Shown here one piece after another: positions 8,205 to 17,681 of a stretch of DNA of 64,000 nucleotides. Position 1 is the first letter of the stretch. Each line of letters begins with the position of its first letter. The position numbers and the translations under genes are program-made. Source of the DNA: Globisporangium splendens (taxonomy: Eukaryota > Oomycota > Peronosporomycetes > Pythiales > Pythiaceae); assembly GCA_006386115.1 (NCBI GenBank), contig VFIW01000034.1:62001-126000 (forward strand). The letters run 5' to 3'. The notes below the pieces were generated by a model that saw only the letters and a program-made list of their open reading frames with translations, was not told the DNA's origin and searched no databases.

Positions 8205-9586
8205 GTCACGGCACCATCGACGACGACGACTCCGACTTCTGCGACAGCGACTCCGACTGCGACGACGACACCATCGCCAATTATCGACAAAACGGCAACA
8301 CACTCGTTGCATGCGCTTGCGATTGGTGACTGGGGAGTGGATCCGGGTCTGGGCTCTTGCTGCAATCGATGCCGTTCCACTGGAGTTGACAATGCCGAGT
8401 ACTACAAAGACCAGCAGGTGCAGCAAAGTGTCGCGCACCTGCTCTCGCTTTTAGCGAAGAAGCTCAATCCAAAAGTTATCATCGGCCATGGGTAAGTGGA
8501 GTGCACACACAACCTCACTGTTATTAGCAAGACTTATGGTACTGCGAGGCTAATATGCTGTTCGCTGAATACATTATGACCAGGGACAATTTCTATTGGA
8601 ATGGCCTCGGGTCGGATGACGTCGCATACCGGTTCCAGAACTCGTTCGAAGCGTACTACAACCGAGATTCGCTGATCTACGTCAAGTGGGTGAATGTCGC
8701 GGTCAATCACGATTACGGCGGTGCAATGTTCATCTGCGGGAAGTGGGACAACCAGTTTGTTGAGTGCACAAGCAAAGCCGATTTGCTCAAGCAACTGGAC
8801 AAGAAGTTTACGCGTCAAAGCGGGTACAAGAGTCCATACAACGATCGCTGGCAGATGCCCGCTCGGCACTACGTCGAGACCATCAAAGACACCGACACTG
8901 GGGTGACGGTTGACATTTTCAACGTCGATACGAATGCCGTGACGGTCCACGGTGAGGAGCAAATCTGCTGCCACTGCTACGGGTACGAGACAAAATACGG
9001 CGGCGATGCCAGCTGCAACAATGTTGATCGTGGCCACCCTTTGTGTGCCGGAGGTCACACTAACATGATTGACGCCTGCTTGGCAAAGCTGGAGGAGTGG
9101 CAGGCGGATTCGCTGCGCCAACTCTTTCGCGACGCCAAGGCATCGACAGCGGCGTGGAAGGTTGTGAACTCACACTACTCTCCGCATTCCCACGTGGCAC
9201 CACCGATGATGCAAGAATGGAACAACATACTCGCAGCCACAGGTGTGCATCTCTTCATGAATGGCCACACGCACACCGAAAGCCACGATTATGGCGATTT
9301 CAAGACTCATTTCGCCACGAACGGCGCGGGCGGCGGCATCCAGTCGGAGAGTATCGGCGGACCTCAAGATAACGCGACCAATATTAACACGGTCTGGATC
9401 GGCCACGACACCCCGTACGGCATCTTTGAGCTGTACTTTGGCAAGCAGCAGATGAAGCTGCAGTTCGTCACGTTTGATGACGCCTGGCAGTTCAAGGAAA
9501 GCTCCGTGGACACCGTCAAGGGAGGTGGTCAAGTCAGCCACTGCTGGTTCATCCCGAAAGATGGTTCTAAGGGGGAAGAGAGTTGA
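8205..9586 (+). CDS. Purple-acid-phosphatase-like metallophosphatase
   Basis: A calcineurin-like metallophosphatase of the purple acid phosphatase (ACP5-like) family, which hydrolyses phosphomonoesters and is usually secreted or vacuolar. Exon 1 carries the first metal motif (ALAIGDWG) and ends at 8491. A 92-bp GT-AG intron (8492-8583) follows. Exon 2 starts inside the second motif, so splicing restores GHGDNFYWNG. Further ligands are VVNSHYSPHSH and MNGHTHTESH. There are many cysteines (CCHCYGYE), as in extracellular proteins. Upstream of ALAIGDWG the frame is Thr/Pro-rich (about 8214-8280), like a mucin-type linker. A signal-peptide-like stretch (MRLCAVAPLAWTLA, 8026) exists in another frame, so the true N-terminus needs an intron or a frame correction. 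The given start is approximate. Confidence 0.75.
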
Positions 9587-10014
9587 TTTTTGAGTAAGGC
9601 TCGTATTCATGCTCCTTTTTCATACAAGTACTTTACTGGAAAACGCAGTGCGTGTGAAGCACAAAGTTTGCAGGACCAAATGCAAACACACATGCACCAT
9701 CTCGAAGCTCATATACGATGTGTATTGTGTAAATTATGCATCACACCAAATGCTCTACATAGTTATGATCTTTGATTACACCTGTCGAAGGAAAACATGC
9801 TCGATATCGGAGGAAACTGAAGCTGCAAGACGGGAACGCTCCCTACAACGATGCCTCGTGGCTCGCATAACCTTCACGGGCAGTCGAAGCCACGAACCCA
9901 CGCTGCACTCAAAATCCCACACAGTCAAATATAAGGCAGACTGAAGCATCAATCAAGAAGAAAAGCACTTTTGTTATTACTATGCGATACTAGGTCATGC
10001 AGGAATATAGGCAT
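9587..10014. other. Convergent intergenic spacer
   Basis: This lies between the phosphatase stop and the stop of the minus-strand kinase gene, so it holds two 3' untranslated regions. I see no ORF with coding character, no RNA gene and no repeat. Confidence 0.5.
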
Positions 10015-13000
10015 TTACGATGCAGGAACATCGAATGGCAGGTTTGTCGTCGCTTTGGTCGCAACAGCCTCAAGCTTCGCGAACTCATCTAGCTTCTCAA
10101 CGACCGACGAGATTTTAATACGCTCCGATGGAGTCGGCGCACAGATCATCTCGACGAGAGCGCGTTCTGAACCATCCAAACATTCGAGCGCAGCCCGGGG
10201 AAGGTTGCCATTTCGCACCTGGAAGCGAACTGCCGCGTCTATCATGCTGCCCCACGGATAATTGCCACTCACTGCTTCCAGGATGCACATACCGAACGCA
10301 TACAGATCTGATGCAACAGTCAATCGCTCTCCACGCAGATACTCGGGCGACTTCCACTGGACTGCTCCCATTCGCTCTGCTTCAATTTTCACTTCTGCGC
10401 TGTTTGGGATACAGCTCAACCCGAAATCCGTGATCTTCGCGTCTTCATTGGCTCCGATCAAAACATTGTCGCACTTCAAATCGTTATGGACGATGTTCAG
10501 CGAATGCAGGTATTGCAAACCGAGTGCAACCTGGTATAGTTTGCGCCATTTCTTGGTGCTGTTGTCGCCTTTTCTCAAAAAACCATCAAGCGTTCCGTTT
10601 CCTGCGTACTCGCACGCGAAAAAGCGCTTCCCAACGTGACACGCACCAAAGAGTCGGATCACATGCGGATGGTTGAGAGGAAACCACACTTGCAACTCGT
10701 GGTAAAACAGCTCGCGGTTGTACGCGTCTCCATCGGCTTCGTACCCCATGAATTTAATCACAACGGACGTCCCAAGCCATGTGGCTTTGTACACGTCGCC
10801 AAAGGCACCGGTTCCGATTGAATGACCTCGATCGTACTTGAGCTGATGTGTCGGAATAAACCACGGCCAGAGTTGGGGTTCACTTACATTAAGCGCACTC
10901 CGGTCAACCGACTGGAATCTTTTGTTCACGGTTTCTGAATCAAAGCGGAGGATTTTCACCGCCCCTTGAGCCACCGCTGATTGCTTTTGTAATCGGTTGA
11001 TGACGCTTTCCAGATTCTTGACGTCTCTGTCGCGAGTTGCGAGTTGTTCAGTCCATTTGTGTACGGGATCATTATCGGTTGAAATCGAGAGTATATCAAG
11101 AATCTCATCGATATCTCGGTGAAACAGGTCGTGTTGGATCCCCACGACTTGACTTTTGGCTCGCTGTAGCACGGATTTTTCGCTGAGAGCTGTGCGCACG
11201 AGTCGATCTAAACTTCGTAGTACTTGACAGAATTTCTTGACTGCGAAATCGTTCGGCGTCTTGTGTTGTTGTCGAAGCAAATCAAACACATTGCGTAAAC
11301 GTTTGTTGATGTGCAGCACGGAATCTTGGGAGGCAGGCCACATTCGACATTTGGATTCCACCTTATCCAAAGCCACGGGCAAAGTGGAGCCGAATTCGGG
11401 AAATAGATACGTCTCAATATCAACTCGATGACTTGTCAGGACTGGTGGACCAGCCGGCACACTCTCAGGCTGCAACCTCAACTCTCCCAGTTGTTTTAGA
11501 TGCTCAATCACTGTTGCCAGATTCATTCTTCTCGTTGGATCTGCACACCACATTCGATCTGCCAAGTCGATCACAGGTCTCCCACACATGTCTGGTATTT
11601 CTGGACGGTAACCTGCTTTCACCATTGCAGCAACGCGTCTATCTTTTTCGTTGATCCAGGGGGCTTCTCCAGTCACTGATTCGTAGATGAATACAGCAAG
11701 CGAGTAAACATTGGACACAACTGATGTCTTGCCGCCGCGTAGAGCCTCGGGCGATCGCCAACGGACTCCTTCGATTCCTTCGTAATCCTCCTGCATTCCG
11801 ATTCCAAATCCATTGATCTTCGCTGTGCCACCAGTTCCAACCCATACGTGCTCGCAATTTAAGTACTCCAGAATAATCCCGCGGTCGTGCAGGTACTTGA
11901 GTCCAAGCGCAACTTCGTGGAGCTTTTGCCACAGGAACCGTCGATTTCCGTCCAGTCGCAAGTAGTCAAGCAGACTGGTATGAGCCGCACTCTCAAAGGC
12001 GGCTGTGTACGGGTATTGCAGATGAGTTGCTCCGAACAGCTTCACCACGTTTGGGTGACTCAGAAACACCCACTGATCCACAGCATTAATGAACTTGGCT
12101 TGGTCCACCCGAAACTCACTCACTTTGACCATAGAGTTTAGCCACTGAGCAGAAGTCGCGTGATTTGCGCGATGTTTACGTGAACTTGACTTGCTTTCAA
12201 CTTGAACAATATCGAGCTCATGAGGAGGTATGAACCAATCCGGACCGTCGTCGTTTACATCTGAGGCAGATTTCTGTGACACTTGACACAAGGCGCGCTC
12301 CAAGAGTTGCAGCATTTCAGGAGTGTATTTGTCGCTGTGCACTTTTAACTCGTGTTGAAGGAGAGTCACTGCTTCGACTCGTTCGGACTTGCCAAGCTCG
12401 CCAAGGGAGAGACTCGTGTCAGCGTTGATGGCTTCCTGGAACGCGGACATCAAATCAGTCTCGTCACTTTCCCATTTGACTGCCCATTGTTGCGATGCCT
12501 CATCGGTTACAGCAGACTTGATTTTTTGCTGTAAGAATGACATTTCAGTGTGCAAATCGCGAAGGCGACCCACGATATTACGGGTGACGACAAGACGCGA
12601 GTAGATGCTCCTCGTCTCGCACAACGTTTTCACTCTGATGAACCGGAATACGACCATGACACACAGATGGAGCATATCTCGATGCACATCGTCTTCAGTC
12701 TCAAGTTGCTCGAAAAGTCGTGTGAGTCGGTCTGCAACGCTTTGCCACAGTGCTTCAAACTCGTAAACGTTCTCACTGTATTCTCGCAGCGTTTGCAGCG
12801 TTCCTTCAAGCAGAGACACACCGGATTCTGGTGTGACGAGAGGTATCAAATACCCAGCCTCGAGCAGTTGGTTCACCATGTCCTTCATATTCCTTTTGGC
12901 AGCGATAACCAGAATCGTGTCTCCATTAGAAGCACGGACGTGCGGAGACGCTCCCGCTTGGATGAGTGCAGCTGTAAACTTGATAGATCCTGCCGAAGCA

Positions 13001-14739
13001 GCTGCAAGCAATGCCGACTCGCCAATTTTGTTGATTGCAGAGAGAGAAGCGTTGCTTTTTAGCAGCCGTTGCGCAGCTTGCCAGTGACCGTTTCGACAAG
13101 CCGATATGAGTGGTGTGTTTCCTTCTTCGTCTCTTGTGTCGGGCAATACTCCTTTCGTCAAAAGCACATCGAGGACCATATCGTGTCCTTCTTGTGCTGC
13201 AAGATGTAGAGCCGTATTCGTTTCGACACACGAAATATCCATCCTTACGGAGCTTGAAAAGAGCATCTCGACAACTTTCACGTGGCCACTTCGAGCCGCA
13301 ACTTGTAACGGCGTCAAGCCATTGGACACGACAGCACTCGCACCATTCTTCAATAGCTCAATCAACACTCCAACGTGGCCATTTTCGGAAGCAATCATCA
13401 ACGATGTCCAGCCATCATTTCTGGCCATGTCCACGCTCGCACCATTCTTCAATAGCTCAATCAACACTTCAACGTGGCCTTTTCGGGAAGCAATCATCAA
13501 CGATGTAGCGCCATCATTGTTGGCCATGTCCACGCTCGCACCATTCTTCAATAGCTCAATCAACACTTCAACGTGGCCGTCGAACGAAGCGATGTGCAAC
13601 GATGTCGCGCCATCATTGGTGGCCATGTCCACGCTTGCATCATTCTTCAATAGCTCACTCACCACTCCAACGTGGCCATTTTCGGATGCAATATGCAATG
13701 ATGTCCAACCATTATTGTCGGCCATGTCCACGCTTGCATCATTCTTGAACAGCTCACTCACCACTTCAACGTGGCCATTTTCGGATGCAATATGCAATGA
13801 TGTCCAGCCATCGTTGTTAGCCATGTTCAGGCTTGCACCATTCTTCAACAGTTCACTCACCACTTCAACGTGACAATTTCTGGTAGCGAAGTGTAACGAT
13901 GTCCAACCATTATTCTCGGCCATGTCCACGCTTGCACCATTCTTCAATAGTTCACTCACCACTTCAACGTGACCATTGAGGGAAGCAACCATCAATGATG
14001 TCCAACCATTATTCTTTGCATATTCCACGCTTGCACCACTCTTCAATAGCTCACTCACCACTTCAACGTAGCCATTTCGGGAAGCAATATACAACGATGT
14101 CCGGCTATTAATGTCGGCCATGTCCACGCTTGCACCATTCTTCAATAGCTCAATCAACACTTCAACGTGACCATTTTGGGAAGCGACTATCAGCGATGTC
14201 CAGCCATCATTGCTGGTCATATCTACGCTTGCACCATTCTTCAATAGCTTAGTCACCACTTCAACGTGACCATTTTTGGAAGCAACCATCAATGATGTCC
14301 AACCATCATTCTTTGCATATTCCACGCTTGCACCACTCTTCAACAGCTCACTCACCACTTCAACGTGGCCATTTCGGGAAGCAATGTACAACGATGTCGC
14401 GCCATCATTGTTGATCAAGTCCACGCTTGCACCACTCTTCAATAGCTCACTCACCACTACAGCGTGGCCATTTTGGGATGCAACCATCAACGATGTCGCG
14501 CCATCATTGGTGGCCATGTTCACGCTTGCGCCATTCTTCAATAGCTTAGTCACCGCTTCAACGTGACCATTTCGGGAAGCAATCCAAAGTGATCTCGCGC
14601 CATTGTCACTAACCAAGTCATTAGGACCTTGTCTGGAAGCTTCACGTAGGGGAGTGTATTCGTTGACGTCAGTCGTATTTGCGCCTGAAGCAGCAGTCTT
14701 GAAGCCTGTAGCCATGGTTCTTGTTCGTCGACTGTTCAC
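10015..14739 (-). CDS. Ankyrin-repeat protein with tandem pseudokinase and TKL-type kinase
   Basis: A single uninterrupted 1574-residue ORF (ATG 14739; an alternative ATG lies at 14715). Residues about 47-640 are some 18 ankyrin repeats, the first 13 nearly identical 33-residue units (GWTSLHIASENGHVEVV). A helical region follows. A first kinase-like domain spans about 863-1085: the HRD region reads ILEYLNCEHV and the DFG position reads NGFG, so the catalytic Asp residues are lost and it is a predicted pseudokinase. The second kinase domain (about 1300-1570) keeps SIGTGAFGDVYKA, the VVIK lysine, IVHNDLKCDNVL and KITDFGLS, so it should be active. It resembles tyrosine-kinase-like Ser/Thr kinases expanded in oomycetes. 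Ankyrins probably bind a partner or the membrane skeleton. No transmembrane helix is seen. The pseudokinase may regulate the active domain; this is inferred from the layout only. Confidence 0.85.
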   Translation of the reverse strand: MNSRRTRTMATGFKTAASGANTTDVNEYTPLREASRQGPNDLVSDNGARSLWIASRNGHVEAVTKLLKNGASVNMATNDGATSLMVASQNGHAVVVSELLKSGASVDLINNDGATSLYIASRNGHVEVVSELLKSGASVEYAKNDGWTSLMVASKNGHVEVVTKLLKNGASVDMTSNDGWTSLIVASQNGHVEVLIELLKNGASVDMADINSRTSLYIASRNGYVEVVSELLKSGASVEYAKNNGWTSLMVASLNGHVEVVSELLKNGASVDMAENNGWTSLHFATRNCHVEVVSELLKNGASLNMANNDGWTSLHIASENGHVEVVSELFKNDASVDMADNNGWTSLHIASENGHVGVVSELLKNDASVDMATNDGATSLHIASFDGHVEVLIELLKNGASVDMANNDGATSLMIASRKGHVEVLIELLKNGASVDMARNDGWTSLMIASENGHVGVLIELLKNGASAVVSNGLTPLQVAARSGHVKVVEMLFSSSVRMDISCVETNTALHLAAQEGHDMVLDVLLTKGVLPDTRDEEGNTPLISACRNGHWQAAQRLLKSNASLSAINKIGESALLAAASAGSIKFTAALIQAGASPHVRASNGDTILVIAAKRNMKDMVNQLLEAGYLIPLVTPESGVSLLEGTLQTLREYSENVYEFEALWQSVADRLTRLFEQLETEDDVHRDMLHLCVMVVFRFIRVKTLCETRSIYSRLVVTRNIVGRLRDLHTEMSFLQQKIKSAVTDEASQQWAVKWESDETDLMSAFQEAINADTSLSLGELGKSERVEAVTLLQHELKVHSDKYTPEMLQLLERALCQVSQKSASDVNDDGPDWFIPPHELDIVQVESKSSSRKHRANHATSAQWLNSMVKVSEFRVDQAKFINAVDQWVFLSHPNVVKLFGATHLQYPYTAAFESAAHTSLLDYLRLDGNRRFLWQKLHEVALGLKYLHDRGIILEYLNCEHVWVGTGGTAKINGFGIGMQEDYEGIEGVRWRSPEALRGGKTSVVSNVYSLAVFIYESVTGEAPWINEKDRRVAAMVKAGYRPEIPDMCGRPVIDLADRMWCADPTRRMNLATVIEHLKQLGELRLQPESVPAGPPVLTSHRVDIETYLFPEFGSTLPVALDKVESKCRMWPASQDSVLHINKRLRNVFDLLRQQHKTPNDFAVKKFCQVLRSLDRLVRTALSEKSVLQRAKSQVVGIQHDLFHRDIDEILDILSISTDNDPVHKWTEQLATRDRDVKNLESVINRLQKQSAVAQGAVKILRFDSETVNKRFQSVDRSALNVSEPQLWPWFIPTHQLKYDRGHSIGTGAFGDVYKATWLGTSVVIKFMGYEADGDAYNRELFYHELQVWFPLNHPHVIRLFGACHVGKRFFACEYAGNGTLDGFLRKGDNSTKKWRKLYQVALGLQYLHSLNIVHNDLKCDNVLIGANEDAKITDFGLSCIPNSAEVKIEAERMGAVQWKSPEYLRGERLTVASDLYAFGMCILEAVSGNYPWGSMIDAAVRFQVRNGNLPRAALECLDGSERALVEMICAPTPSERIKISSVVEKLDEFAKLEAVATKATTNLPFDVPAS
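13315..14601 (-). repeat. Thirteen 99-bp tandem repeats coding ankyrin units
   Basis: The first 13 ankyrin repeats of the kinase gene are conserved at DNA level as 99-bp units (recurring words TTCAATAGCTCA, CACTTCAACGTGGCC). Units 3 and 6, and 4 and 7, are especially alike, suggesting duplication of multi-unit blocks. Repeats further downstream are much more diverged. Such arrays expand and contract by unequal exchange and are prone to assembly collapse. Confidence 0.85.
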
Positions 14740-16116
14740 GCACGCTTGTAATCTGTCTTGCTTGTCTTCTTTGTGGTAAATTTTCTTGTGAGGGTATCAG
14801 CATTGGTGAGCGATTGTTGCACGACCTAGTTTTCCGTTCAGCTGTTCTGGGTGATATACGATACAATCCATCACCCAGAACATGTCTATGACTTTGGTTT
14901 CTGGTCTCAGGCACAGACAGCAGGCAGTGCTTTCTTACTGAGCCGATGGGTGCACCCCACTGGATGCCATTGTCCGGACTCACAATCGCCACACTTCTAT
15001 ACACTAAAAATAGAGGGAAAGCACTGACTAGTCCATCCTCCATTCAGTCCAGTTAAACGTGCTCAAACGGAGCAAGTCATCCATTTACGCGGCTTTGGTA
15101 TGGAAACTGGAGGAATATTTTGCGAAGCAGTGTGAAGAAGAAAATTGAGAAAAATAGAAGAAGAATGATAAAAATCATTCTATCCTTTGTCCGATTCCCG
15201 CCAGCTGCAGCGCAGTTGTCCGAATGGTTGGGTTGCACTCTCCTTCGTCAATGCACCATGTTCTCCAGCTTTGTCGGGTAGCAGTCAGAGTGATTGTGCT
15301 CATTTTCCTGCCAGCAAATCTCTCGACAGTCTGCTCCGCTCCATCTTGTAGCTGTCGGAGTGCGTTTCTTGCCTGCAAGAGAAGCACCAAGTTTCCATTC
15401 CTCTCCATCGCACAGCAGACAGCGTGTTGGCGTTCCACTCTCCTGTGCGAAAGCTACGTGCATCATAAAAGCCCGAATTTCAAATGCCTTGAAGTCAGCG
15501 TGTGTTGTTCCCACACTCTCTATCGCAAGAAATTGTCCTCCAGCGATGTCCCAGTGACAGCCAAGGTACAGGTGTGTCCGACGACGCGCTAAACACCATA
15601 GCTTAACCTCAGTCGTAATGTAAGAGAGTAGCATCTAATCTTTCTCCCAGATATCTTTCACAATGTTCTGGAGGCAAACTCTTTACAGCAATAATTCAAT
15701 GAACCCACTTTTCTCTCTACTTTGATATCCTATTAGCCCGCGGAGATGCAAGCGTTGTTCCTAGACGCTTCTTTTCTATTCAGATTACACACATGGAGGT
15801 TGTAGGAGAAGGAAAAATTGAAGAGGAGTACGACAGGGCGGAAGACCGCACATGGTGATGTACGTTCCTACATTTGGTATGTGCTCTGTGCAGGTGCAAG
15901 TATGCTACCGTAGCTATTGTATTTGAGTATACTATACACACTTTCATATATTGGGAAGTAGTCCTGACCTGTGACTGCAAATGTGTGACAGTGACTAGAT
16001 TTCTATCAACCTTTCATCACCCAAAATCGTACTTAGTCAAGAAGGTAAAGTATACATTGGCATTACAGTATGTGTCACGATGTTAATCAATGTACCTGAG
16101 ATGGTACGCTGACGAT
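14740..16116. other. Intergenic region upstream of the kinase gene, with a 13-bp hairpin
   Basis: No gene is supported. A perfect inverted repeat TGTTCTGGGTGAT (14843-14855) / ATCACCCAGAACA (14870-14882) with a 14-base loop lies about 100 bp upstream of the kinase start codon. A minus-strand ORF at 15634-15248 contains Cys/His-rich text (CLLCDGEEWKLG, ICWQENEHNHSDC) and a weak internal duplication, but no recognisable domain. 15640-16110 is AT-rich and featureless. Confidence 0.5.
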
Positions 16117-16166
16117 AACTTTAGATCTAGCCTTCAACAAATAAGACAGCATTGGTACCAGCTGTT
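16117..16166 (+). repeat. Copy of a 50-bp sequence also found at 17384-17433
   Basis: The segment with GATCTAGCCTTC and TTGGTACCAGCTGTTT recurs with few changes at the start of the LINE (17384-17433). The two copies bracket the decayed gypsy fragment. It may be the 5' tip of a second, otherwise lost LINE copy, or an old duplication of the insertion site. Confidence 0.6.
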
Positions 16167-16479
16167 TTTTCAAATTTATTGAGGTATATTTAGGTTCATC
16201 GTCGTGACCTACAATATCCATGTTGGGAGGTCGGAATTACAGGGCTGGGTCTCATTGCCCCCCCATGGGGTCCCACCACGACCCCTGATTGGGCCCGATG
16301 AACTTCGAATTTCTGCTCGCTGAAAATCCCGCAATCAACAACGTAGAGGTCAGAAACTTACACCACTAGAACCGTGCCACCGGTTTCTTCGCAGCAACTT
16401 GCTGCTGTCATTGCTCACCATCTGTTAGGTAGGTTTGCAGTCGATAGCAAAACCAATGAATTCTTTTTAAATTCATTCG

Positions 16480-17386
16480 TGTTTTTGCGGCCACTCTTGT
16501 CCGCTTGTTCTTTCTGACCATCCACTGCGTCGGCGATTGAATCGCGGACGAAGCGGATGACAGCTTGTCGCTGCAACACTGTTGTAGCGATGCCTTTGTC
16601 GGCGATCGCCGCATGAGCAGTTAACTGCTCACATTGATGCGGGGTCTCCGAATGTTACGAAGCAACAGCTGCTGCTTCGTGGACTCCTCCCCCACTTAAA
16701 GGAGATGTCACCGGTGGAGGCGACATCCCGCCGAGGATGGAGGGAAGACGTGGGTGCCTGAGGGCGTTCACGTAGAATGGCGTGTGTCCGGTTGAGACAT
16801 GCGCAGAGTTGTTGATTGCAAACTCTGCGAGAGGGAGACATTCACTCCAGTGAGTGAATTACTGCGCATAGCTGCGCAGAATGCCCTCGAGCGTGCGATT
16901 TACATGCTCGGTCTGACCATCTGTTTGCGGATGATCAGCTGTCGACATCTTGAGTAGAGTACCCAAGAGTCGGGAGAGTTCTTGGCAAAAGGCAGCTCTG
17001 TAGGAGGGCGCAATTCACAACAGTCCCTCAAACACGGCACACACGCTTGTGCCAGAGGAAGCGATCTCCCGACTTGGAGGGAGGAAGTAGACTTGAGGGC
17101 TTGGAGGAAAATTTGCAACTGAATTGAAAAGGTTACGGTTCCTGTCGCTACTTGCTAATGAACCCCAAGGGATCCTACACGTTTTATAACTAAAACCTAA
17201 ACATGCAGAAATAAAACCTATGAATCTGACATATAAAACCTTGGGTACACTGAGGTTGAACCTACGGGATCTTCGAGAAACTTGAATTTGAAGTACCGCG
17301 AAGATTCCCTGCGAAGTGATTGGCTCACGCCACTCACTTAAGGGGGTAGAGACACGTCCGTCTCATCACTAGTGTTGTTTCCCAAC
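16480..17386 (-). mobile_element. Decayed gypsy element C (integrase remnant plus truncated LTR)
   Basis: 16480-16962 matches the integrase region of element B (about 5660-6140), read on the minus strand, with several frame breaks and gaps. It then joins a leader (16990-17119) that is nearly identical to the leader of element B (6500-6616), followed by an LTR. As in element B, gag through RNase H are absent and the leader abuts integrase sequence. The LTR is cut short where LINE sequence starts. Confidence 0.7.
17120..17386 (-). repeat. Truncated LTR of element C
   Basis: The left part is nearly identical to 6617-6880 (TGAATTGAAAAGGTTACGG, then the TATAAAACC block). The right half, which would contain the TGACGTCA boxes and the TGT terminus, is missing. 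Sequence at 17387 onward belongs to the LINE, so the LINE probably inserted into or deleted this LTR. Confidence 0.75.
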
Positions 17387-17681
17387 TTTCGATCTAGCCT
17401 TCTACAGGACAGACAGCCTTGGTACCAGCTGTTTGTATCGGGAGTACAAGTACCACGACGACAATCGAGAGTCCACTGCCAAGATCATTGGAAAGGGGCG
17501 AATATACTGAACTGAGTATACGAGCCTTTATAAAGAGCGATAAGCGAATGCTTTCTCCTGAGGTCTCCATGACGAATATGGAGCAACCAAAGGAGGGGGC
17601 CGCGCGGAAGGAAGCTCCAGAAGGTGTTTCCACAAAGACAGCCACCGCGCTGCGGAGTGGCGTGCGCAAGTCGACGCAGAT

